Shown piece by piece: positions 7,984-14,396 of a DNA stretch of 56,124 bases (position 1 is the stretch's first letter; each line of letters opens with the position of its first letter). Below the pieces are notes generated by a model that made no database searches, had not been told where the DNA came from, and saw only the letters and a program-made list of their open reading frames with translations. Made by a program: the position numbers and the translations under genes. This stretch comes from JAKJGA01 sp029554345 (GTDB lineage Bacteria > Spirochaetota > UBA4802 > JAFGJZ01): contig DAOPBR010000014.1 in NCBI GenBank assembly GCA_035395685.1, positions 1-56,124 on the forward strand, read 5' to 3'.

Positions 7984-8272
7984 TTTCCCCGCATTCCTTA
8001 ATCTTTTGTTTGAGAGCTGAAAGTTCTTTTTCAAGATACTCTTCGCGTGATTTAAGATATTTGACATCGTTCAATTCTTCAAAGCCTTGTTGATTGAATG
8101 CCTGATATCCTCTTCCGAATCCGTTACCACGGCCGAAAAATCCATTTCTTTCGCAGCCTCTTCCGCGTCCACCGGCATTTCTTCCTCCGAAAAATGAAGC
8201 GGCTCTGTTTGTAAATCCTGGAGCACTGCTGCCGCTGCAAAAACCTGCTCCTCTTCCGTCACCTCTTGGCAT
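7973..8272 (-). CDS. DUF5320 family Gly/Arg-rich protein
   Basis: 99 residues, beginning MPRGDGRGAGFCSGS, the diagnostic opening of DUF5320 proteins, which recur beside NifX/Mrp genes in anaerobes. The N-terminal 60 residues are Gly/Arg/Phe-rich low complexity with two cysteines; the C-terminal 35 form a predicted coiled coil ('SREEYLEKELSALKQKIKE'). A strong AGGAGGT ribosome site precedes the ATG. Function is unknown. A small scaffold or cluster-handling accessory of the ORP system is inferred from context only. Confidence 0.85.
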   Translation of the reverse strand: MPRGDGRGAGFCSGSSAPGFTNRAASFFGGRNAGGRGRGCERNGFFGRGNGFGRGYQAFNQQGFEELNDVKYLKSREEYLEKELSALKQKIKECGESEQ

Positions 8273-8282
8273 AATTAACCTC

Positions 8283-8669
8283 CTATAGTTTATTTTTTCC
8301 GCATCTATGGCGCATTCTTCCGCATTGTCTTTTTCGGACGCAGCCGGGCATTGCGAAATTTTCGTAAAGCGGTTTGTTCGTTTTAATCATTTTTATTATT
8401 TCGTCCGCTTCACCTGAAAGATACGCGAAAACGGCAATTCCTTTTTGTGAAAGTATTCTTTCAGCATCAGAGCTCACCGCGCCGCAGATGAGAAGATCAA
8501 TTCCGTTTTGAAGGAGAATGTCCGCCTTAGCTTCCGCAGATTGAGCGTCAAAGGTGATTTGCTTTTTTGTAAAATCATTTTCATTCAAGCTCTCGTAAAC
8601 AAATACGTTTGAGGCTGAATCAAAAAGCGGAGATACTCTCCCGTTCCATATAGTAATTGCAATCTTCAT
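8283..8669 (-). CDS. NifX/NifB-like DiNase protein with Cys/His C-terminal tail (first gene of operon)
   Basis: 128 residues: MKIAITIWNGRVSPLFDSA, 'QNGIDLLICGAVS' and a C-terminal 'FAMPGCVRKRQCGRMRHRCG' tail with three cysteines and one histidine. The dinitrogenase Fe-Mo cofactor fold is clear, and the tail is a likely metal or cluster site. It is the first gene after a sigma-54 promoter. The promoter's GC element is only 14 bases before the ATG, so the transcript should have almost no leader, and there is no ribosome site. Confidence 0.88.
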   Translation of the reverse strand: MKIAITIWNGRVSPLFDSASNVFVYESLNENDFTKKQITFDAQSAEAKADILLQNGIDLLICGAVSSDAERILSQKGIAVFAYLSGEADEIIKMIKTNKPLYENFAMPGCVRKRQCGRMRHRCGKNKL

Positions 8670-8680
8670 GCTTATTTAAT

Positions 8681-8696
8681 AGCAATAATCGTGCCA
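8681..8696 (-). promoter_or_regulatory. Sigma-54 (-24/-12) promoter of the Mrp/ORP operon
   Basis: The minus strand reads TGGCACG-ATTA-TTGCT, an exact match to the sigma-54 consensus TGGCACG-N4-TTGCW, with the GG and GC dinucleotides correctly spaced. It points into the nine-gene operon. orp operons of Desulfovibrio are known to depend on sigma-54 and a cognate activator. Confidence 0.92.
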
Positions 8697-8738
8697 TTCG
8701 GAAATTTGAGGGGAAACGACTGTCTTATTGATAATAAG

Positions 8739-8784
8739 ATTGCAAAAATGCAATTAGTACTTCAAAATATTGCGCAAATGCAAT
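8739..8784. promoter_or_regulatory. Twin upstream activator sites for the sigma-54 promoter
   Basis: Two 16-bp sites, ATTGCAAAAATGCAAT (8739-8754) and ATTGCGCAAATGCAAT (8769-8784), agree at 14 of 16 positions. The first is a perfect ATTGCA-N4-TGCAAT palindrome. Centres are 30 bp apart, about three helical turns, and lie roughly 75 and 105 bp upstream of the predicted start site. This is the normal place and geometry for enhancer sites of a dimeric sigma-54 activator. Confidence 0.8.
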
Positions 8785-8819
8785 TAAATTCAAGTTCTAA
8801 AAACTTCTTGATACTTTTG

Positions 8820-8829
8820 AACAATTGTT
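8820..8829. promoter_or_regulatory. AACAATTGTT palindrome before the LuxR-type regulator
   Basis: A perfect 10-bp palindrome ends 11 bases before the start codon of the divergent regulator gene, where a repressor or autoregulator could bind. Palindromes this short also arise by chance in AT-rich DNA. Confidence 0.3.
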
Positions 8830-8840
8830 AAAACTTAATT

Positions 8841-10094
8841 ATGTATTTAATATTATACCTAACAACTTTGGTTGCGATTCTGACCGGATGCTTAATTCTT
8901 GGAATTTACATATATTTGAAGGACAGAAGATCTCAGACTAACCGAATTTTTTTCATAAATTCCATCATTCTGAACATTATCATTGTTTTCACGATATGTA
9001 TTCAGATCGTAGATAGTAATCCGTTAGCTGTTTTTCTTCAATCCGTTTATAACATTATTCTTCTTTTATTTCTGATCGGTTCACTTTATTTTACTATCAT
9101 ATTTTCTAAACTCAAATTGAATATTTATATCTCTGTTTTATATGCTTCAATATTTTTCATTATATCATACGCTTTTTTATCTGAAGGCGGAAATTATATT
9201 TATATTGAAAGAATAAACGGCATAAATATATACGAACTTAAAAATAATATATTTTGGTTCTGCATATATTCTCCATTTCTTATTTTAACAGCTGTAATCA
9301 TGTTTTATTATCTGATAACAGCCAAAAGAAGATCTTTATTGATTAAGAAAAAAAAACAGATACGCATTATTTTTCTTTCAATACTGACTTCATTTACCGG
9401 CGGATTTATTTTTCTTATGATATTTCCGGCAATAGGAATTTATAAAGCTCCTTTGCTTACTCCGTATTTTTTCGGACTTTATATGACGGGAGTTTTTTAT
9501 TCGATTGTCAGATACAATTTTCTTTCTTTCGGAATCAATGATATCGCACGTGAAATACTTGCTCAAATACATGAGATTGTTGTTATTACCGGATTTGATA
9601 ATATAATAATAGATTCAAACGAATATTTTAGTCACATTACCGGAATTAGAACTTCTGAATGTATAAATAAAAATTTTTTAAATTTTGTTATTAATTCAGA
9701 TGAGGTCTCCGATGAAATAAGCAAAATTTCCTGCGGCATCAAGGATTTGGGCAGATGCAGAATCATTTATAGAAATTCGGAAGGTGTTTTGACTACAGAC
9801 TCCGAAATCCGTATTGTAAAGGACCGTTTTGGGGATTCTGCAGCTATTCTAATACTTTCAAGAGAAAATAAGGGGGTTGAGCAGTTCTGCAAACATTTCA
9901 ATATAACACCGAGAGAATTATCAATAATATCAATGTCAATTTCAGGAAAATCAAATTTAGAAATTTCAAATACGCTTCACATAACCCGACGTACTGTTGA
10001 AACTCATCTTACAAATATATACAATAAAATATCAGTTAATAATAAGATAGAATTATCTAACATAGCTTCTGATTACGGATTTTTTTCAAAATAA
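8841..10094 (+). CDS. Membrane-bound 7TM-PAS-LuxR (GerE) transcription regulator
   Basis: 417 residues in three parts. About seven hydrophobic helices fill residues 1-225, resembling the 7TM sensor region found in front of some histidine kinases. A PAS-like domain follows (about 235-340: 'AQIHEIVVITGFDNIIIDSNEYF', 'GIRTSECINKNFLNF'), then a LuxR/GerE helix-turn-helix (about 350-410: 'ITPRELSIISMSISGKSNLEISNTLHITRRTVETHLTNIYNK'). The DNA-binding domain is therefore tethered to the membrane. It is divergent from the Mrp/ORP operon and shares its control region. No ribosome site is visible. Whether it controls that operon is inference. Confidence 0.85.
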   Translation: MYLILYLTTLVAILTGCLILGIYIYLKDRRSQTNRIFFINSIILNIIIVFTICIQIVDSNPLAVFLQSVYNIILLLFLIGSLYFTIIFSKLKLNIYISVLYASIFFIISYAFLSEGGNYIYIERINGINIYELKNNIFWFCIYSPFLILTAVIMFYYLITAKRRSLLIKKKKQIRIIFLSILTSFTGGFIFLMIFPAIGIYKAPLLTPYFFGLYMTGVFYSIVRYNFLSFGINDIAREILAQIHEIVVITGFDNIIIDSNEYFSHITGIRTSECINKNFLNFVINSDEVSDEISKISCGIKDLGRCRIIYRNSEGVLTTDSEIRIVKDRFGDSAAILILSRENKGVEQFCKHFNITPRELSIISMSISGKSNLEISNTLHITRRTVETHLTNIYNKISVNNKIELSNIASDYGFFSK

Positions 10095-10172
10095 TCCATA
10101 AACTACGTGTTTGCCACGATGACATGAAACCATTTTTATATCATATTTCCTCATAGTAAAAGAGGGATTGAT

Positions 10173-10937
10173 ATGAAATTGTTTCTTTCTAAGCCTATTG
10201 TGTCAGTTTTAATTCTATCAGCTGTTTCATGCGGAGGGGGCGGAAGTTCAAGTCAGGCATCCTCGAATGAGGATAGGAATAATGCGCCCGAAATTGGAGT
10301 AATTGAGGATGCAACTGTAACTCCTTTTGATTACGCAATACTTAGCGGTTCAGCGACTGATGGGGATGGAGATATTCTTTCTTATAATTGGGAAGCGGAT
10401 CCCTCAAATCCTTCTGAAGTAAATATTGATAATGCCTCAGGAGCTGTAACTGGATTTTTTATAGCGCCGGATTATATTCCTGGTGATTACAGATTTAAAC
10501 TTTCGGTTTCAGACGGAAAAGAAATATCTGAAAAAGATGTTGTAATTACAGTCAAAAAGTTCATCGAAACAACGGCAGCGGATGGCGGTTTATCTGGTTC
10601 TGTATTATTCGGTTCTGATGTCGCACTATCAAAAAATGCAGAAACATATGCAATCGGCGCGGAAAATTCAAACTCAAGCAAGGGAGCAGTTATAGCCGGT
10701 AGAAAAAATTCATCAGGAATATATGAAACCTTAACTCTATGTCCGTCGGATGCATTATCCGGAAATAAAATCGGAACAATGGTAGCGGTATCCGGCGACG
10801 GCAAAACAATATTGGCTTCCTCCATCGCGTGTAACTCATATTTCGGCAAGCGCCTTTCTATCTCACAGGACGGCGGAACATTGCTGATAGGAACAGCTTA
10901 TAAAAATTCCAACGCAGGAAGTGTTTTTACATTTTAA
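10173..10937 (+). CDS. Lipoprotein with Ig/cadherin-like domain and FG-GAP-like repeats
   Basis: 254 residues. The lipobox ends at Cys20 (SAVSC), followed by a Gly/Ser linker. Residues 38-130 resemble a PKD/Ig-like module ('LSGSATDGDGDILSYNWEA'; 'GDYRFKLSVSDG'). The C-terminal half has short FG-GAP-like units ('FGSDVALSKNAETYAIGA', 'IGTMVAVSGDGKTILA', 'FGKRLSISQDGGTLLIGTA'). Such repeats usually come in sevens to build a propeller; only about three are left and the second runs abruptly into the third, suggesting an internal deletion. The ribosome site GAGGGA is upstream. It is 18 bases ahead of a barrel protein gene and may share its transcript. Confidence 0.7.
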   Translation: MKLFLSKPIVSVLILSAVSCGGGGSSSQASSNEDRNNAPEIGVIEDATVTPFDYAILSGSATDGDGDILSYNWEADPSNPSEVNIDNASGAVTGFFIAPDYIPGDYRFKLSVSDGKEISEKDVVITVKKFIETTAADGGLSGSVLFGSDVALSKNAETYAIGAENSNSSKGAVIAGRKNSSGIYETLTLCPSDALSGNKIGTMVAVSGDGKTILASSIACNSYFGKRLSISQDGGTLLIGTAYKNSNAGSVFTF

Positions 10938-10955
10938 ATAAAAAGGAGAAATCAA

Positions 10956-11483
10956 ATGAAAGGTAAAATCTCAAAAATCTTCACAGCGGTACTCATGCTG
11001 ATGTTATCATCCTCCGCATTTGCATGGCCTGACGGTGAAAAGCAGGGTTTGATTATGGGTATCACAGGGGGAATTTCACGCGTAGGAGTTGAGACTGAAT
11101 CTTCTTCTGGAACAGGAACGGGTTTTATGGGGGGTGCGCTTATCGGGTATGGATTTAATGATTCGTTTTTGTTGAATTTCAAGTATCGCTATTGGTATGC
11201 TGATGTTGATGATACGGTGTTTCATACATGGTCATGGTGTGCTGACGGGATGTATTTTCCTGTAAAAGATAACGGTTTTTTCCTGAATGCAGGATTGGGC
11301 CGCGCTTTGACATTGCCGGACGTATCAGGAGCTGAATCACAGGGAGGCATGTTTTTTTACGCGGGCGCAGGATATGAAATAACAAAATGGGTTTTTCTTT
11401 CGGTTGATTACGGAATCGGGTCATATACAAATAATATTGATGGAAAAATATTAACATTCGGTGTTAGTTTTATCGGATATTAA
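10956..11483 (+). CDS. Outer-membrane beta-barrel protein
   Basis: 175 residues with a signal peptide (ends AFA-W, residue 23). Alternating aromatic strands ('FLLNFKYRYWYADV', 'GFFLNAGLGRALT', 'GGMFFYAGAGYEIT', 'VFLSVDYGIGSY') and a C-terminal aromatic residue (FIGY) are typical of OmpA/OmpW-like 8-strand barrels. AAGGAG lies 8 bases upstream. The exact family is not recognised. Confidence 0.75.
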   Translation: MKGKISKIFTAVLMLMLSSSAFAWPDGEKQGLIMGITGGISRVGVETESSSGTGTGFMGGALIGYGFNDSFLLNFKYRYWYADVDDTVFHTWSWCADGMYFPVKDNGFFLNAGLGRALTLPDVSGAESQGGMFFYAGAGYEITKWVFLSVDYGIGSYTNNIDGKILTFGVSFIGY

Positions 11484-11505
11484 TCTTCTTTGAGAAATGA
11501 TCGAG

Positions 11506-11542
11506 CTTCAGGGCTATGATATCCAAAAATCATAACCTGAAG
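11506..11542. terminator. Terminator between convergent genes
   Basis: CTTCAGG-gc-TATGAT pairs with ATCATA-a-CCTGAAG around an 8-base loop, between the barrel gene (plus) and the sigma-54 activator (minus). T-rich sequence follows on the plus strand (TTTAGATT). Confidence 0.55.
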
Positions 11543-11567
11543 TTTAGATTGTATTAATATCAAATTA

Positions 11568-12878
11568 TTAATGATTATCCATCAAGCCGTATTTTTTCAT
11601 TTTGCGGTAAAGCGTTGCTTTGTCTATTCCAAGTTCATCTGCGGTTTTTGTGCGGCTGAAATTGTTTCTCTTTAGTGCCGAAAGCACGGTTTCTGCCTCA
11701 GCTGAATTTTTCTTTGATCTGAAATCTCCTGATGATTTGTTTTCAGCAGATGCTATTTCGGGAGGCAGGTGTTCCGGCCCGATTATTTTTTTTGTGCAGA
11801 GAACGAATGCGCGCTCGATGACATTTTCAAGCTCACGGATGTTTCCCTTCCAGTCATAATTGAAAAACATACGGAATACTTCAGACGAAACGCCTGAAAT
11901 ATTTTTACCTTGAAGGGCATTGAATTTTTCTACGAAGCGTGCGGTTAATGCCGGTATATCATCTTTTCTCTCACGTAGAGGGGGAAGTTCAACTTTTATG
12001 ACGTTTATTCTATAATATAGGTCTTTGCGGAATTCTGCTGATGCGACCATCTCCTCGAGATTCTTGTTTGTAGCCGTGATTATGCGCACATCAGTTTTTA
12101 TACTTTTTACCGAACCAAGCGGTTCATATTCACGTTCCTGCAACACACGTAAGAGTTTAACCTGCATTGCCTGGCTTATTTCACCAATCTCGTCAAGAAA
12201 AAGAGTTCCTCCTTCTGCGATAGTGAACCTGCCCGGTTTGTCTTTGTCCGCACCGGTGAATGCACCTTTCTTGTAGCCGAAAAGTTCACTTTCAAGCAGT
12301 TGTTCCGGAAGAGCTCCGCAGTTAACTGCGACAAAAGGTTTGTCTTTTCTTGGTCCGGATGAATGAATTTTGCGGGCAAGAACTTCCTTTCCTGTTCCGG
12401 TTTCGCCTGAAATCAATACAGTGCTTGAGCTTTCTGCAAGTGCCGGTAAAATTCCGCAGATAGTTTTCATTGCTTCGCTTGAACTCGAGAAAAAACCTTC
12501 ACAGGAATCTCCGCGCAGTTCGCGTCGCAATAGTTCGACTTCTCTAAGATCGCGGAATGTTTCAGCTCCGCCTGTTATTTTTCCTGACTTATTTTTAAGA
12601 ATAGCTGTTGATATACTTACTGGAATTTTATCTCCGTCAGGATTAACGATAAATCCATGAACATCAATCAACGGTTTTCCGGTTTTGAGTGTTTTTGAGA
12701 GGGGGCATCCTATTTCACACATATCTGATTTGAAAACTTCGGCACAAAGTTTACCAAGAGCTTCTGTTTTTTTTACTCCAGTGATTTTTTCAGCCGCTTT
12801 GTTGAAAGAGGTTATCTTCCAGTTGAAATCAACCGTGAAAACACCGTCGGATATACTGTCGAGAATATCTTCTGTCAT
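11568..12878 (-). CDS. Sigma-54-dependent activator: Cys-PAS, AAA+, Fis HTH
   Basis: 436 residues. An N-terminal PAS domain (1-115) carries C45, C54 and C58-Pro, a Cys pattern I associate with redox or Fe-S-sensing PAS modules of activators in anaerobes. The AAA+ core (about 130-350) has Walker A GETGTGKE (158-165), the sigma-54 contact GAFTGA (205-210), Walker B GGTLFLDE (223-230) and an arginine finger region. The Fis-type HTH occupies about 404-433. All elements for sigma-54 activation are intact. In Desulfovibrio the orp operons are controlled by such a protein (DVU2106). This is the only such activator in the window and is the best candidate to bind the twin sites before the Mrp/ORP operon. 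No ribosome site is seen at the ATG. Confidence 0.93.
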   Translation of the reverse strand: MTEDILDSISDGVFTVDFNWKITSFNKAAEKITGVKKTEALGKLCAEVFKSDMCEIGCPLSKTLKTGKPLIDVHGFIVNPDGDKIPVSISTAILKNKSGKITGGAETFRDLREVELLRRELRGDSCEGFFSSSSEAMKTICGILPALAESSSTVLISGETGTGKEVLARKIHSSGPRKDKPFVAVNCGALPEQLLESELFGYKKGAFTGADKDKPGRFTIAEGGTLFLDEIGEISQAMQVKLLRVLQEREYEPLGSVKSIKTDVRIITATNKNLEEMVASAEFRKDLYYRINVIKVELPPLRERKDDIPALTARFVEKFNALQGKNISGVSSEVFRMFFNYDWKGNIRELENVIERAFVLCTKKIIGPEHLPPEIASAENKSSGDFRSKKNSAEAETVLSALKRNNFSRTKTADELGIDKATLYRKMKKYGLMDNH

Positions 12879-12943
12879 GAGGAGACAATAACATAGTTAA
12901 GGTTTCTGTGGCAATATGTTTTCAATAATATAGAACAATCATG

Positions 12944-12963
12944 TTTATGTCTTGAGACATAAA
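12944..12963. promoter_or_regulatory. 20-bp palindrome, candidate operator
   Basis: TTTATGTCT-tg-AGACATAAA is a perfect 9-bp inverted repeat in the divergent region between the sigma-54 activator and the DUF1564-like gene. The short 2-base spacer argues for a protein-binding site, not a terminator. Confidence 0.45.
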
Positions 12964-13038
12964 ATGTGATAACTATCAGTTTTTAGAAAATATGATAATA
13001 AATTATGAAAATTCGTATTGACTGTTAGAGGTCATATT

Positions 13039-13524
13039 ATGGAAGAAGTATCAATTTTAAAAACATCTGCTTTAATAGATGAAAAATCGTATGTTTTTCT
13101 AAATGAGATTAAAAAGAGAATTGGTCGAAAGAGATATTCATCAATGTTAAACTCAATATTTATTCAAGTAGTAATAAAATATGCAAAACTAAAAAAGCCT
13201 GTCCTGAGGAAAACAGTAAAATATCAGGAAAACAAGACATTCTTGAAACTTTTCCATTATTCGATAGATCCAGAAGTATATGAAGCTTGTCTTGATGCGA
13301 GAAAAGTTAACAAAATATCGGTATCATTTTTATTGAATGAAGCAATTCGTGAGTTGATTTCAGTATCATCAGAGAAAATATCCGCAAAACGCCATAATTG
13401 TTTTTCTAATTTTATCTCATTAATTTCAAAACTTGATAACTATCATATTGGTTACACAATATGTATAAATTTTCAAGAAGATGCACTAATACAAACATCA
13501 AAAACAAGAATCAAGTTCACATAG
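13039..13524 (+). CDS. Hypothetical protein, possibly DUF1564-like
   Basis: 161 residues, Lys-rich, with no signal peptide. The middle reads 'VKYQENKTFLKLFHYSIDPEVYEACLDARKVNKISVSFLLNEAIREL', which resembles the pattern of DUF1564 proteins common in Leptospira ('YQE..L.K..F.....W.EL......G.S...L...LL..'). It may be a small ribbon-helix-helix-like DNA-binding fold. The ATG at 13039 has AGAGG 8 bases upstream; an upstream TTG is rejected. Low GC relative to neighbours hints at acquisition. Function is unknown. Confidence 0.5.
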   Translation: MEEVSILKTSALIDEKSYVFLNEIKKRIGRKRYSSMLNSIFIQVVIKYAKLKKPVLRKTVKYQENKTFLKLFHYSIDPEVYEACLDARKVNKISVSFLLNEAIRELISVSSEKISAKRHNCFSNFISLISKLDNYHIGYTICINFQEDALIQTSKTRIKFT

Positions 13525-13733
13525 AAAAAATAAAACAATAATAATAGTATAAGTTTTAGATGATTTTTTATTTTAAAAGGTTCTTGAAAAAAAAGACCGT
13601 GTTTTTATCATTGAACTTCAACTTTTTTTTCCGTGTTTTTTTACAATTCCTGTCAGGAATTTTAGTTGTAAATAAATAAACGCGAATTAAACTTATCCAT
13701 AGAACTCAACACTCTGGGTAAAAGGGGTCTTAT

Positions 13734-13898
13734 ATGTGCGCTGAACCTTCACCTGTATTTAACTTTGTTCTTGGTAACGTAAGCTTTGCTATCGAGAAGC
13801 GTGACGCCGAGGTTATGCCCGGTTTGGATGCCGAGATTGTTACTATTGATTATGAGATATCGCGCACTGTTTCAGGTGCGGGTATATGCATCCGCTGA
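13734..13898 (+). CDS. Small 54-residue protein with terminal cysteines, unknown
   Basis: A short frame runs from ATG to TGA with a good ribosome site (AAAAGGGG, 6 bases before the ATG) and a strong terminator 18 bases after the stop. It begins MCAEPSPVFNFVLG and ends GAGICIR: Cys2 and Cys52 sit at the two ends, and the middle is acidic (DAEIVTIDYEISR). Codon choice (GAG, CGC, GCC) is more GC-rich than the AT-rich flanks, which supports coding. It is too short for ordinary gene calling. Candidates are a modified-peptide precursor, a small metal or redox protein, or a remnant of a longer gene; no tailoring enzymes are nearby. No family is recognised. Confidence 0.5.
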   Translation: MCAEPSPVFNFVLGNVSFAIEKRDAEVMPGLDAEIVTIDYEISRTVSGAGICIR

Positions 13899-13916
13899 AA
13901 TTTATGATTACTATTC

Positions 13917-13945
13917 AAAGACACTTTAGGTGTCTTTTTTTTTGC
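13917..13945 (+). terminator. Strong terminator after the small protein gene
   Basis: AAAGACAC-tttag-GTGTCTTT is followed by a further run of T. The plus-strand reading is a classic rho-independent terminator. It overlaps the last codons of tadA on the opposite strand, so it may also end that transcript. Confidence 0.85.
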
Positions 13946-14396
13946 TGTTGCGAATTTCTTTGAAAAACTTTTTTATTAATTCATTTCCTTCTTTTTCCAT
14001 TACTCCAAAGACAATTTCTGGGATATGATTGAATTTCTTATTTCCTAAAATGTCGAATACGGTGCCGCATGCTCCGTATTTTATGTCCTTCGCAGAGATT
14101 ATGACTTTTTTAATTCTTGAGTGAATAATTGCTCCTGCGCACATTGCGCAAGGTTCTTTTGTGACAAATAACTCTGCATCGGTAAGTCTTTCGTTGCCGA
14201 TAGTTTTTGCTGCAGATTCTATCGCGTTAATCTCTGCATGTCTCGTTGGATTATTTTCTTCTCTATTTGTATTTTTACCTTTTCCGATAATTTTACCGTT
14301 TAAAACTATTATTGCTCCGATCGGAATTTCTCCCTTGCTTCCGGCTTCTTCCGCAAGTTCCAAAGCTAATTCCATAAAAAAAATATCATTACTCAT
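13926..14396 (-). CDS. tadA: tRNA-specific adenosine deaminase TadA
   Basis: 156 residues of the cytidine/deoxycytidylate deaminase fold. TadA converts A34 to inosine in tRNA-Arg(ACG). Zinc and catalytic motif HAEINAI and PCAMCAGA are present; 'SRIKKVIISAKDIKYGACGTVFDI' and 'FNHIPEIVFG' match TadA better than guanine or cytosine deaminases. The ATG overlaps the stop of the patatin-like gene (TGATG), so the two are translationally coupled. The length is normal. Confidence 0.9.
   Translation of the reverse strand: MSNDIFFMELALELAEEAGSKGEIPIGAIIVLNGKIIGKGKNTNREENNPTRHAEINAIESAAKTIGNERLTDAELFVTKEPCAMCAGAIIHSRIKKVIISAKDIKYGACGTVFDILGNKKFNHIPEIVFGVMEKEGNELIKKFFKEIRNSKKKDT

Noticed and set aside
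13861..13920. TGA at 13896 read as selenocysteine
   Set aside because: The stop is followed by more in-frame stops and the terminator; no selenocysteine hairpin seen.
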